Assembly: GCA_030268105.1 (NCBI GenBank) | Contig: BSDZ01000094.1 | Span: 5,552,501 to 5,616,500 of the forward strand | Length of the DNA: 64,000 bases | Source: Volvox africanus | Taxonomy: Eukaryota; Chlorophyta; Chlorophyceae; Chlamydomonadales; Volvocaceae | Direction: 5' to 3' | Shown here: positions 23,010 to 34,800 of the stretch, one piece after another | Layout: every line of letters begins with the position of its first letter | Numbering within the stretch: the stretch's first letter is position 1 | Made by a program: the position numbers and the translations under genes | The notes under the pieces: generated by a model | Databases searched by the model: none | Told to the model about the DNA's origin: nothing | The model's input: the letters and a program-made list of their open reading frames with translations, nothing else

Positions 23010-24256
23010 CAACAAGCTTATTCCACGTTTACATGGTTGGATGATACGTCATGTGGGTAAAGAGACAGGGCACGAAGCGACGTTAATACGAGCTTTACCT
23101 GTTACCCAGCAAAGAAAATGGGTACTGGGACTGAGACTGGGACAGGCGCAAGGCATTGGGACAGGAATAAGAGTTCTGGGACAGGGTTCAGCTAAGCGCA
23201 TGATTAGGTGGCCAAGCGTGTCAGAAGAAATGCCTCATAGCCCCTATCTATGTAGAAATTCAACGTACCCTTTCAGCTTGCTTGTAAGGGATCTTTTCCC
23301 TGCCTTCGCGTTCTCGGGGGCAATTAATAACTGCGTGTGTGGGCAGGGCGGGGAGGATCGGAAGGCTGACCCTCCTGCTCCCAAATACACCAGGATAATC
23401 GAACTTCGACCTTCAACATCTTATCTGTAACTTTTTTTACCTGTAGAGCGTGTGTAGAAGCTACTCTTCGCCAGGAACGCGCTAGGTGCTCGTCGGCACC
23501 GATGCCTGAGGCTGCGTGCTGAGAATCCCTCCGCATCCCTGCCTTGCGCAATCCGCTTCGAGTCATTTATCATTTACGTTAAAGGCCGCTGGCCTAAATG
23601 CTAAGCATGAGCCTGTTCCATGAGCGGCTATCCAGGGTCGGGGAAAACACATAGAGCATTCACTTCATTCCAAGGCTACAAATCATATAGCATTTGAGAA
23701 GTATTTTAGCAATCCAAGGGAACAACTTGACTTGTAAGCGTGACAAGGGCTTAAAACATTACTAAGGTGCATACGGAGCTCACAAAGACATCGCCCTTGA
23801 CAAGATGCTCGCTAATAAAGGATTGAGGTGAGTTTCCTGGTGTGATTGTTATACAGGCTGGATGCTGGACACGCTAAGCATGTATGCGCACCAGGACTTG
23901 AAAGTCGCACATATGACGTGTTCGTAGCCTTTCATCCGTATGAAGCAAGCCAACTTATACTGTCGGACCTTTTAAGTCATGAGTTCCTTACAACGTAATG
24001 CCTTGGCGTCGTAATCTGTTGGTGTCGTCATCTGCTGCCAGTTTATATAATAATCCTCTTTTCACCAGAAAATGTTCTTATAAAACGAAATGATAGGTGA
24101 GGGCCGTATGCGGTGGGTGGATGAATGGGTCTTACCTATTATGGCGCATGCCCACTTCCGCAAGCGGAGCGCCTGCGGACGGGGCCTCCGCGAGCACCTA
24201 GGAGGCCTAAGTGTTTTGAGCAGAAAGTTTATTTCGGTGAAGGTCGAGGAACGATA
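23010..24256. other. Intergenic region, nothing recognised
   Basis: No frame on either strand shows splice-consistent coding or a familiar motif. The right-hand end probably approaches the 3' end of the membrane-LRR gene. Confidence 0.45.
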
Positions 24257-24261
24257 TTACA
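24257..24261 (-). terminator. Candidate poly(A) signal (TGTAA) of the membrane-LRR gene
   Basis: TGTAA on the minus strand, about 545 bp after the stop codon at 24803, a typical distance for volvocine genes. Confidence 0.4.
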
Positions 24262-24802
24262 TTCTACATTCTGCATTTCTATCGTTCTTAATGATCCATG
24301 ACCATCCTGCGGTGCCAAAAACTTAGCCCCATATCACAAGATCTCAATAGAGTTCCTGCCTCCTGAACCTGGCCTGCTTAATGCTCGCAGATTTTTCAAA
24401 CGCGGTATACCTACGACCATTACCTCCTTAATAGCCAGGCTTTCCTCCCGCCAATTCCTACAATTCCGATGAGCACTCGATAAGTGCAAGGTGTACGCAG
24501 CTACGCGCTAATGAAGAATCAGAATCGCTAAGCTCGCTGGACGCTAAATACACGCGCACGTGCAAAACCGAAAAAACTGCGCGCTATGAGCACACATGAG
24601 CAAACGCCGGCATGCTGCCAGGTCGGGATATCATGACATGGCAAAGCCTGTACTAGGAAAAAAGCTGCTTCAAGAGCCCACCACAATGGTCACTTTCATT
24701 CAGCCTGACCGGGCTCCTAAGTCCAGAACGAAACAAATCTATAGAGACCTTTCCAGGATCCAAGAAAACCACAGACCCAAGTAGTCGGGACTTGTTGCAT
24801 CT

Positions 24803-27800
24803 CTATTGCAGGTGTGGGGGCCCCTGACCCTTCATGATATTGTGCAGCAATTTCTTCCAGCTCTTGTCCATGGGGCAGCCCGCCAAGTCGATGTAGTGTA
24901 GCCCCGTGTTTGCCTGCAGTGTAGCCCCATGATGGCCAACCGGAATCCAGGGTGAATCTATTCAATCCAATCAATATGGTTGGGAAGGGCGGTATGGCAC
25001 ACTAGGAATGCGTCTGAATGCAGGCCCCAACTGAAGAACTAACTATGCGTATGTATATATATATATATATAGGCACGCGCACTCCGGAAGAAGAAAGAGC
25101 TTTCCAGCTCCCCGGGTCCGTTCTGCATCCGATTACCGCCCATCTACATCTGATTACCTGCAACGAGTCGGCAAGCAGCTTGGCCCCGATGTCCGTGATG
25201 CGGTTGTTTGCCACATGCAGCTTCTCTAGCGTGTTGTTCTGCTGGAAGACCTGGATAGAGGGCAGCGCATCATGCGGGGACATGGCTCAGAATCGCAAGA
25301 AGCTAGCTTGTCGCTTACCGCGCAGGATAATTGTAGCAAGTACCACAGGCAATCCGCGCAGTCAAATCGTCAATAATGGCCAATCCTGACGCGATAACCA
25401 CAAACCCGAAGGCGGTCGAAAACCCCACGTGCCTTCCTGCTTTTACCTGCGCTAGGTGCCCCGCCGCCTTGTCGTCGCAACCCGACCGGGAGAGGTCCAG
25501 CTCCTTCAGTGTCGTGTTCTTGGTAACACCTCTGCAGATAGAGTCAACGCCTGCGGCCCGGGAGTAGAGCAGTACGTCGCCGAGTCTAAACACGCAAGGA
25601 ATCTACACGTCATGTAAAGAAGATACACGTCCCCCTTGCCTTCTCGTCGGCGTTCACCCGACGGGACGTATCGGGGCTTTTCCTCGAGGAAGAGTTGTCT
25701 TCTTTAAACTAAAGAAGACAACTCTTAGAAGCCGATATGAGACCAATTGGATGGAATCATTCCAAGTCGCAGTCCAGTCCGGTGCAGTGTGGCGAAGGTT
25801 GAGAACATGTCACTACAGTGCGGTTTTGTACGCGTCTACACTTGCGGCCGTGTTTGCGCGAGAGACGTAGTGCCTCCACCGAAAGGACGCTCACCCTGGG
25901 CACCCAACCGCGTGTTCGCCAGCACCAGGCACCTGAGGCCGCGGTTGGCCTTCAGCATCACGCCTAGCGCCGCCGCACCCTCCCCACACACATCGCAGCC
26001 CGACAGATCCAATCGCTCCAACACGGTGTCCTCGCTCAGCACCTACGGGCCCAGGCATATTTATATAAACACAACCGGTCACCCGCGTTTAAAATAAGAG
26101 AGCAAAAATGTTTCACAGGCACTGTTGACGTGTGGAGGGCGCACAGTGTTGAAACAGTACACCACATGAAGGATGGAACCCGAAAGCAGGGTACTACAAA
26201 GCAACTTACCATTCTCCTGCTTGGAATGTTGTCGGACATACTGTCTGACGAGCGCCACAATCCACAGCTGGCCATGTCACAGATGCCCTTTCCATTAGGT
26301 AGCAGATCCAACCTCTAATTATATACACCAGCCAGAGTTTCAATCACCAGTCCACGCCTGTCTATATCACCCACCCCACCAACCCAGTAACTCACCGATG
26401 CGATGCCCTTAACGCCGACGGTGCCCAGGTGTACATTGTTGCTTAGGTTTAGGTACGCAATACACTTGTACTGCATAATGTAGGTCGCTACTGCCTCAGC
26501 AGCCTTATCCGCCATGTCGTTATTGCTAAGATCCAACTCCCTGAACAGCGAACCGCGGGTAACCACCACAAAATTAAGCAGGCCGGCAGGCATAAAGCGC
26601 CGAGCATCTCAAGTGTGTTGGCGGGTTGGCCATTGGGATTCCGCACCTGATCTTCAGGCCGTACAGGTTATGCCGGAGGCCTTCAACAATATGCACCACG
26701 GATTCGTCACTGAAGCGGTTGTCAGCCAGCAACAGCACGTCGAAACCGGTCGTCTCCGATAGTACCTCCTCGAGCATCTTGGCCAAGTGCGACCCTAAAT
26801 AAGGGGGGAGGGGGGCAGAAACGGCGGATGGCGAAGCGGCACCTCGTCGACGTGATTAATCTGAAGGTGTCAGATATGAAGGCAATCAAGAAGTCGTCTA
26901 GCGAGGTGCCTGGGATACTTACCACATTACCTGCCAGGGTTTTTGTTTGCGGGACGGAGGGCTACTGAGGGCATGCCGTCGTTGCCAAATTAACGAGCCC
27001 CGCGCTTGAGTGGGGACACTAGTTCAGGACTTATGTGAAGGCAAGTGCGACACTGCGAGAGGCAAGGTCGATATGAAATGTAAGAACACGCCCCCTCCAG
27101 AGCTCCTTATCCCACCTGGTCTGATATTGGAGGCGTCCACCTCGCGCACCGTCCGCGTGTCAGAGAGCGTCTACATACGTGTTGGGTGAACACCAGGGTA
27201 TTGCATGGCTGCTCACAACCATCATTTTGCGGTGTTGGGATGCATTGCTGTGTGTCTGCGGCAACAAGATGATATCACGCCATTGTGATGAAGCCTTCTC
27301 ATGCAACGGGTAGGCGCATAGGTGCTATCAGGATACGACGTTGGCGTAAATCCTTCAACCATGGAACGCTGGCATATAATGCGATGACAGGTGGTCATGG
27401 CTGCCAAGGCACCGCCGCCATGGGCTGCCTTTGCCTTCCAGACCCCATCGGGCTGAGGAAAGCAGCAATCGCCGCCACAGGTGCCCACGGGCAGTCCCTA
27501 GCGCCCGAGGAGCGGCTCCAACCGGAAGCTGCCAGGCCCTGCCACTTCTGTGTTCACGCAAGGCTTTCAGAGCTGAGCCGAACTGAACTAACGACATCAT
27601 TTCGAGAACATGCTGGGCAGTCCCCGCCCCCTAGTGCACCGCATATACAGGACCCTGACAACGCTGACCCGTCAAACCCTTTCAGGTGGCGCACCTGGTC
27701 GCGCGTGATATGGCGGTCGACCTTCCTCGCGATCTCCTCAGCCTTGTTAAATCGTACGGAACCCTTGTTGAAGGTCCGCAACGCCTTGCGCAGGAGGTAC

Positions 27801-30800
27801 ATCTTGTGGCCGTCCGCCAAATGCTTCGCCTCACCCCTATTATATTGGCACCAAAATATAAAACGCACATATCAGCATCAGTACGTTTTGCATTGTCGTC
27901 ATGTGGCAGCATAATCCGGCGCTCACGGTCTTTCTTTACCTATATCCCAACACGGTAATATTCTTGTGGGTGCTTAATGGAGGCAACGGCCTTGGCCATA
28001 TCGGAGACAGGCAACGAAGCACGCGGCACCCTTCACACACGCAGATACGTACCTGCAGTTGATAACGTACTTGTCGTAGAGGGGACGAAGGCTAAGCCGA
28101 TCGTTGTTCTCCCCCAGCTGTACATTGCATCTACGGTTACGGGGGGGCCCAGGCAGGGCAGGGCAGGGCAGGGCAGAGCAGGGCGATGAACCAAAGCCAA
28201 AGCAGCTTATGTCACTCATCAAAGATATGCCCACGGAACTACCGGTCTCGTGGTAGCTTATATAGCAAAGCCTGCCCCCTGCTTGCCTGGGCCCTGCTTG
28301 CTTGGAGCACCTAAAACATGACAGTAAAACCTAACGCAGCTTATAGCCCAGTTCCGGCCGGTCGTACCGGAACACGAAGTCCAGCATCAGAGCACGCGGT
28401 AATCTGGCCGCGTTGGAACGCATGTAGAGCAGAGGGTAGCCGTCCTCGTTCAGCGGGTGCAGCCAAGGGTCGGCCAGGGACAGGCGAATGAATTTGTCCA
28501 CCACATTCAGCACCGCAAGCATGAAGGCGGCGTAGATGGCATTCAGCGCCGACTTGTGCTCCAAGATGTGCCTGCATGCGCGGCGAGATGCACGTGTAAA
28601 GAAGTAGGTCGCAAGTCGTAGCATATTTGGGATATCGTTTACATGCGGCAACGTGGGGTTTTCCTGGAGGAGCGGTTGGCACCCTAACACCAAGGACATG
28701 CCTTGCACGCTTTACACGCACAGCGTTATGAGGATGCGCCAAGAGACATGGCTTTGGTCCGGTAAGAGATACGGGATGCTGTGCTTAGATGTCCCTCATA
28801 CAGCGCAGAACCCCCGTAGCCCCTTGAGCCCAGTGGCTCAACGCAAACACCTTAATCCCCTGAAGAGAAGTAATGGGCTAAGCAGCCGAGCAATGTTTCC
28901 AGTGTTGCAACACAGTACGCAACCCGCGCAGCTGCCTCTCGCTCCCTCCGCAAAACTCTTTTGAAGGCAAACTTGCGTCTACCGTATGCCGTTTCTTTCT
29001 GATACTCAACTGGAACTGGTCCTTGAGCGCAAAGATGGCGTCATAAAGGACGCCCAGGATGATGCACGCTGGCAGAGAGTTCATGATCATGTGCAGGCAC
29101 ACGCGAGCCTCCTCGTAGCCCTGCAGCATCATCTGGGTCATGCCCTCGATCATGATGTTGCTATGGACCACGGAAGATAGCAGCTGGATATCGAAGAACA
29201 GCACATCGACCTGGAAATAAGGTGGGTGGGTTGACGAGAGGTAAATGACTTCGCTTAGCCCTTATAATATCAGTTTTGTCGTCTGCAAAAACTGTCAGCA
29301 TTAAGCGGAGTGAATGGTCAAGGGACTGCGAAGACCACGACTCACAAGAAACGCAGGTTAGGAGAGGGACTTGACTGCATTGCCAGAAAACGAAGTCCAA
29401 GGCAACGCAACCGAGGCGTAAACTTGGCTTGAGGCAGCACGCGCCAGCCCCAGGATGACACGCGCCCTAATCGCAGAGCGCACGCTGTCTCGCAACCCTC
29501 CCACCCATTTCTGGCACACGTACCCTAGAAGCCGGTCGAACCTTAGTCGTGTGATCGCGAGCTAGACATGCCTTATAGCTTTAAAGCACCCCGAGAAATT
29601 TACAGCACTCGGTCACGCGTACCTGCCGCCTGGCGAAGTTTAAGAAGTCAACCCCGGTGTAGACGGGAGAGTCTATTGGCCTGTCGTTCTCCATGTACCT
29701 TGGGGGCCGGGCACAGCAGGACAAGGTGCCCCTTGGAGCCGTTGGACAGCTAATACACGACATAAAGAAAGGTCGCCATCACATTTGCATTGAAAGGCAC
29801 ATTTGGTCATTTTGCACATTCGGAGCCACGCTGATGCGCATGATCAGTGATCAGGGGTCAACGTGCACACGAACACACGACGAGCATAGGCTATACTTTT
29901 CGATACACGGCTACGGTGGTACAGCATGCTTAGTTTGCATTTATACGGACGCTGTCGGGGAGAGCTCTTTCTCTGGGCCCGCTACCTCTGCAGCTGGTCC
30001 CCACTTACATGATGACGGCCATCAGGTAATGCGATAAGAAGTACAGCAGCCCCATAGTGATGGACACCCAGCCGTTGCCGTTTTGCGATACAATCTAAAG
30101 AAGAGCAGGAGCAGGAGCAGGAGCAGGGGTAGGAGCAGGATTGAGGTCAGGACAATAAATAGTGATACTTTTGAACAATGTTTTACCTTAACGAGACTAA
30201 TTTGACTAAAAAGGATAGTCACCATCCTCAAACTTTATGCAAGTGAAGTTTTATAGATGCCGTTATCGGTGGAAAAGGAATTGGTGAACTAGCAGGATTG
30301 AGCGACCAGAGCTGTGATGACCCCAGCTGCCAGAGCATGAAACAGACCTGCGTCAAATATGACCATGTCCGGCAGTAGGAAATGCAGGAAGCTGTCCTCC
30401 CTCTATGAACAAGAATCAAAGAAACGGACAGTCTTCTGTCCTTAACCGCTATTGATCCAAACGGGGCTGAATCCCTTGACTCCTTTCAGTTAATAGATCT
30501 TCGTCTCTCCCGTCCTTGTACCTCATCTATTTGCGAGCCCTTTCTGCCCACAACAGACGCACATTGATGACAACGAAGATCAGAATCACGTCCACAAAAT
30601 GAAGCGCGAGGGAGGAGGTATTCCACGCCCATATGATGATAGCCCGCACAGTAGGCATCGTTTTGTCCATAGCGTCACTGCCGTAAAAGAGCGCATATGA
30701 CAGCGGATACACAAAGCGCTGCCACTTATTGAGCAGCCAGGAAACGCCCTTGATGCACTTCCAGGGCCCTATGGCCAGGATCCACATCAAGTACTGTTTG

Positions 30801-31845
30801 GGAGGGACGCGGCGCATATCAGCCGTGAGGCGTGTGCCGGCTATGATGTACACCAGAGGTGAATATGAATGCCGGATACAGGGTCATGGTCATACAGAAA
30901 CACGGCATATGGATAAAGAGGCAGCAGGCAAAAGAAGACTGCAACAAGAGAGCAAACTGAGAGAAGGATGCAACGGAAGCATCGGACAAAACAACATCTC
31001 TGGGAGCTACCGTCACACCCAGAAGCTTCGTGCCTGATGTGGAGTGAGAGACACGCTAATGCCTGGCGCCAGTGCACGTGGTTCGGTTTGCGCATGGGTA
31101 TATCGTCGGAGCATTTCCTACGTACCTTGAATATGGTCCCGAGTATCAGATCGTGCTTTGTGCTTCGGTACTTGGGCAGGGCCGATGAGCCGCCTGTGAA
31201 TGGCATTCTCTCCGTGCTGTCGGCCTTGGCAGGGTGTGGTTGGGCGTGGTTACACAGGAACCAGGCAGACGCAACGGACGTGAGAATGGATGGCGTGGAC
31301 CTAATAATGCGAGGTGGCATATAGTGAGAATCAGTGGCACGCGTGCATCAGGAATTGACGGCGATGTAATTCAACAAATCAGTGGCTCCACCAGTGCCCT
31401 ACAAAAAGGACCTGGCAACGACTGGCATAGCGGTGCCCGCATGTGTAGCACCAGGAAACGCTGGATGTAAGACTCCGTAAGGGTCCCAGGACATAACGGC
31501 CCCAGGGTCCAATCTTCAGGTCCCTCAGCTCGGAGGGTGCTCACCATATACTCCTCGGCCCTGTGTCCGGCCCCTTGGCGGCTGGTGCTAGGTCCGGCCC
31601 CGTTTATGTGATCGCCAGACTGACCGTTGCCTCCCCATGTGCTAGATGCTGGCTGCGCCGGACATAAACATTGGGTGTTGGAGAAAGCTGGGGCGGAGGA
31701 TGAATACTTATAGCCGTCCAGTCGTGAAAACCCGGGAATTCATCATAGAAGCCGCGCGGCGTCATCATAACTTTCTTACCTCGCGCGTCAGAGCCAGTTC
31801 TCCCGCTTCCATGTCAAGGGCAGCAGTCGACTTTGCTTTCCGCAT
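24803..31845 (-). CDS. Multi-pass membrane protein with C-terminal leucine-rich repeats, 19 exons, about 766 aa
   Basis: Exons: 31780-31845, 31545-31652, 31423-31472, 31126-31300, 30563-30793, 30322-30402, 30009-30094, 29623-29698, 29011-29210, 28368-28571, 28053-28130, 27695-27836, 27116-27170, 26647-26794, 26396-26540, 25895-26042, 25447-25550, 25158-25250, 24803-24913. Phases agree at every junction. The end of the 30322-30402 exon is uncertain (30307 also fits). Residues 1-130 are hydrophilic at first. Residues 134-425 hold several hydrophobic segments, such as AIIIWAWNTSSLALHFVDVI, MGLLYFLSHYLMAVIM, ACIILGVLYDAIFAL and AIYAAFMLAVLNVV, with no signal peptide. Residues 452-518 are basic and hydrophilic. 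From about 535 to 750, ribonuclease-inhibitor-type LRRs recur: ELDLSNNDMADKAAEA, RLDLSGCDVCGEGAAAL, ELDLSRSGCDDKAAGHL, KLHVANNRITDIGAKLL. Such LRRs bind proteins; the membrane part is unassigned. Two adjacent genes remain an alternative, but continuous phase argues for one. Confidence 0.72.
25690..25726. repeat. Perfect 17-bp inverted repeat with 3-nt loop in an LRR-gene intron
   Basis: Arms 25690-25706 and 25710-25726 (AAGAGTTGTCTTCTTTA and its exact complement) surround a 3-base loop. The hairpin lies in the intron 25551-25894. It is too short for a canonical pre-miRNA. It could be a remnant of a small terminal-inverted-repeat element or a structured intronic motif. Confidence 0.75.
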
Positions 31846-34800
31846 GCTTACAGGTCGCTGTCCGTGTCCGGGCCAATGCCAATCACAAACCTATCTTTGT
31901 TTTGTTTATAGGACGAAGTTAGAAATTAGCGGTAGGAATCACTATTGGGTGCGACTTTCACGTATGTCGCTACTCCACAATTTACCAAGTTCAAAGTCAG
32001 GCAGCATGGCAACAGTTAAGTTAATCACGCTAAGAGGTATGCTGCCAACATAATAACGCCATAAAACAGATTGATTCTTGTCTATAGTAGCTCTGTCTTT
32101 TTTAAAGCAGCGTACACGGCAGGATAAAAAAGACGATAATTATGTGTTCGATCTCTGACAATGAAGTTATATATATAGCTATCTTTAAAATGAGGCCAGA
32201 ACATGATTTCATTTAGGCCCTCAGCACCCATCGCACGCCTACCATGCTCCCACCAATTAAGTATACCGAGAGTCTTGCACCATTTTAAGGCTCTTGCAGC
32301 AAAGCCGGGAATTTCCTGTCATAGTGTGGCAACTATTCCCCCGCAACCGCCCTGCCGGCACAACAAAAAAGCGTACAGCAACGCGCGAGCACAAGTCGCA
32401 TAGCGCAGGGGCATTCTGTTCGCATCTCGTAAAATTAAGAGACGATGACTTGATTGCTATATCACATCGTATGTTTTCATGCCCTTCGCTACGGTGGCCT
32501 GCTCTATTGCTCATAGATTACCGTCCAAAGCTACTGAGGCATCTTCATATGCTGTTAAATACGGTACTTGAGAGGTTTATTACATTAGTAAAGTCCTGTG
32601 AAGCGAATGGAACCTGAGCCTGCCTCAGCGGCGCAGTTCCGCACTTCCTGTGCACCATTTGACCCCTGGTTTCCACCACCTGCCTCTTGCAGGAAACGCT
32701 AAACTACACAGGGTCAAACAGCCCGTCGTCCGACAGAGGCTAGACAGAGGTTAAATTATATAGAAAAATACATAACACGTCTCTGCATGTACGACTCGAA
32801 CAAGAACAAGGAAGCTGGAAGGGACGGGGCTCTCTGCAACTGTTGCAACCACGACGTCTCCCAGACCCGACCAACGCATGACCAGCCTTCGCAACACACC
32901 GCAACGCCAACATCCGGGGCCCCAACCACACGTTCACGACTGAGGTTTTCCAGTACCTTTGCAGTCAGGGTTGGAGAAAACGTCCAATCACCTTTCCTGC
33001 ACCTAACACAGCCAATAGCTCGAGCCAGTTGGAAAGCGACAAGCAAGAGAACTAGAACATATCATACAGAAGATTTATCTATTAAAAAGATACCTGTCAG
33101 GTGAGATGTAAAAAGTAAATCATATCGCGTGACGATGGCGACACCACCAATGGCCACTGTGCACAAAGCAAACATATACGCCCTCTCTCAGACTTGAAGC
33201 CCGGCTCACAGCAGGCACATATGCATTAAGGGTTATTCCCACCCCCATACCCCCCATCACCCCGATAACACACAACCACCACCCAATGGGAAAAGGGGCT
33301 CAAACATTAAACTTGCAGGCATTTTCGGGCGCTCTTCACCTGCTTCAAAAGCCGTTACCACCAAAGAACCCCTCCCCAAGCCAAGACCAACGTTTCCTGA
33401 CACAGCAATTGTCACCGTCACGTGCACTACAACGGCAAACAAGGGCCGCTGCAAATTGTCGGCCGGGGTCCGGCGCCCAAAGATGGGCCGGAGGGTCAGG
33501 GCGTGCCTCTTGGCAGAAGCCATCTCTACGTGCCGCCGGCAAAACAAGATAGAACGGAAAGATGCACCCCACTGCATGTGCTCACGTGATATCTATGTCC
33601 GCAGATCAAAACTTCGGCAGCATCCGCTGCATATTTACTCAAATTCAGAAGCCATAGGCGCAGCCGCCACCGAAGGCACCTCGGTGCCTCGGCAGATGGC
33701 ACCCATTGTCGGGAGCTTTCGCGGCCCCACTCGTCCAGCATGGTAAGGCACTGCGGGCCAAGATGCCGCTTTCCGCGTGTTTCATCAGCAGCGCACAAGC
33801 AGTTCCCGTCCCTGAGAGGACTACCTGCATGCCGAAAACACACCCGGAAAATCGAGAAGAGGTCAAGTGATGAGCGCACACGGCGACAAAACACCAACAA
33901 CAGGGAGGCTAACGGAGGCCGGTAACGTGGAAAACTGACTTGATGAACTTACTGATGATTTTCAGGTGAGCAATCGCGAGCACGAGAGCGACGGTGATGG
34001 CAGTCTTTTTCCTACATTGTGCGTGGGAGCACCTGAGTCACCATCTCGCTCGGACGCACTGGCCACATACAACTTCAACGCCAACGCTGCATCAGAGCGT
34101 GGATTACCAACACAGACGCCGGACGTGCAGAGGGCAACCGTTGGTGGAAAGGTGACTCACATTGCAGCAGCACCAGCAACGGCTGCGCAAGGGACCCTGA
34201 CACGAACGCCTTTCTGAGGCCATGGAGAAGACAACAGCATCTCAGTCGCTCTCTATCACCACCTTAACCCCAGCGGGGAGAGAAACCTCTTCACACCAGC
34301 ATTATGTACTAGAAGGTGGGGTGGGGTGTCGAAACCACGGGGTGGTTCCAGCGCACATCGACACAAGTCAGCGTTACGTCACTAAACTAACGCGCAAGAA
34401 GGAAAAAACACCCCGAGACAAAAGAACAGTGTCACCATCATCTGTCCCGGTGAGCACAGAACGAGCATACGGACCCATCCTTGTGCGTTCCCGGTGGCTC
34501 CAGCGAACGCACCGGGAGTCACAAAAGTAGTGTTTCGCAGCCAGTTCGGCGGCGGTGGATTGCCAAGCAACCACATGATCTTGCATGTATGCATACCGAC
34601 GCACGAGACGTCGCCGTACAACCGTACGAACCTGTACACGTGTCGGAAACACGCATACACGCACACTAGATACACGGGCAGCCAGCCCTTCTTTCTCTTC
34701 AGGCCGGTGGCTGAGTCAGCTGCTGACACTCAAAGGAAGCCGTTAAAGTCAGTTCGTCAGTCAATCAGTCGCCCCGTTCGACGAGGACCACTATGAGCGG

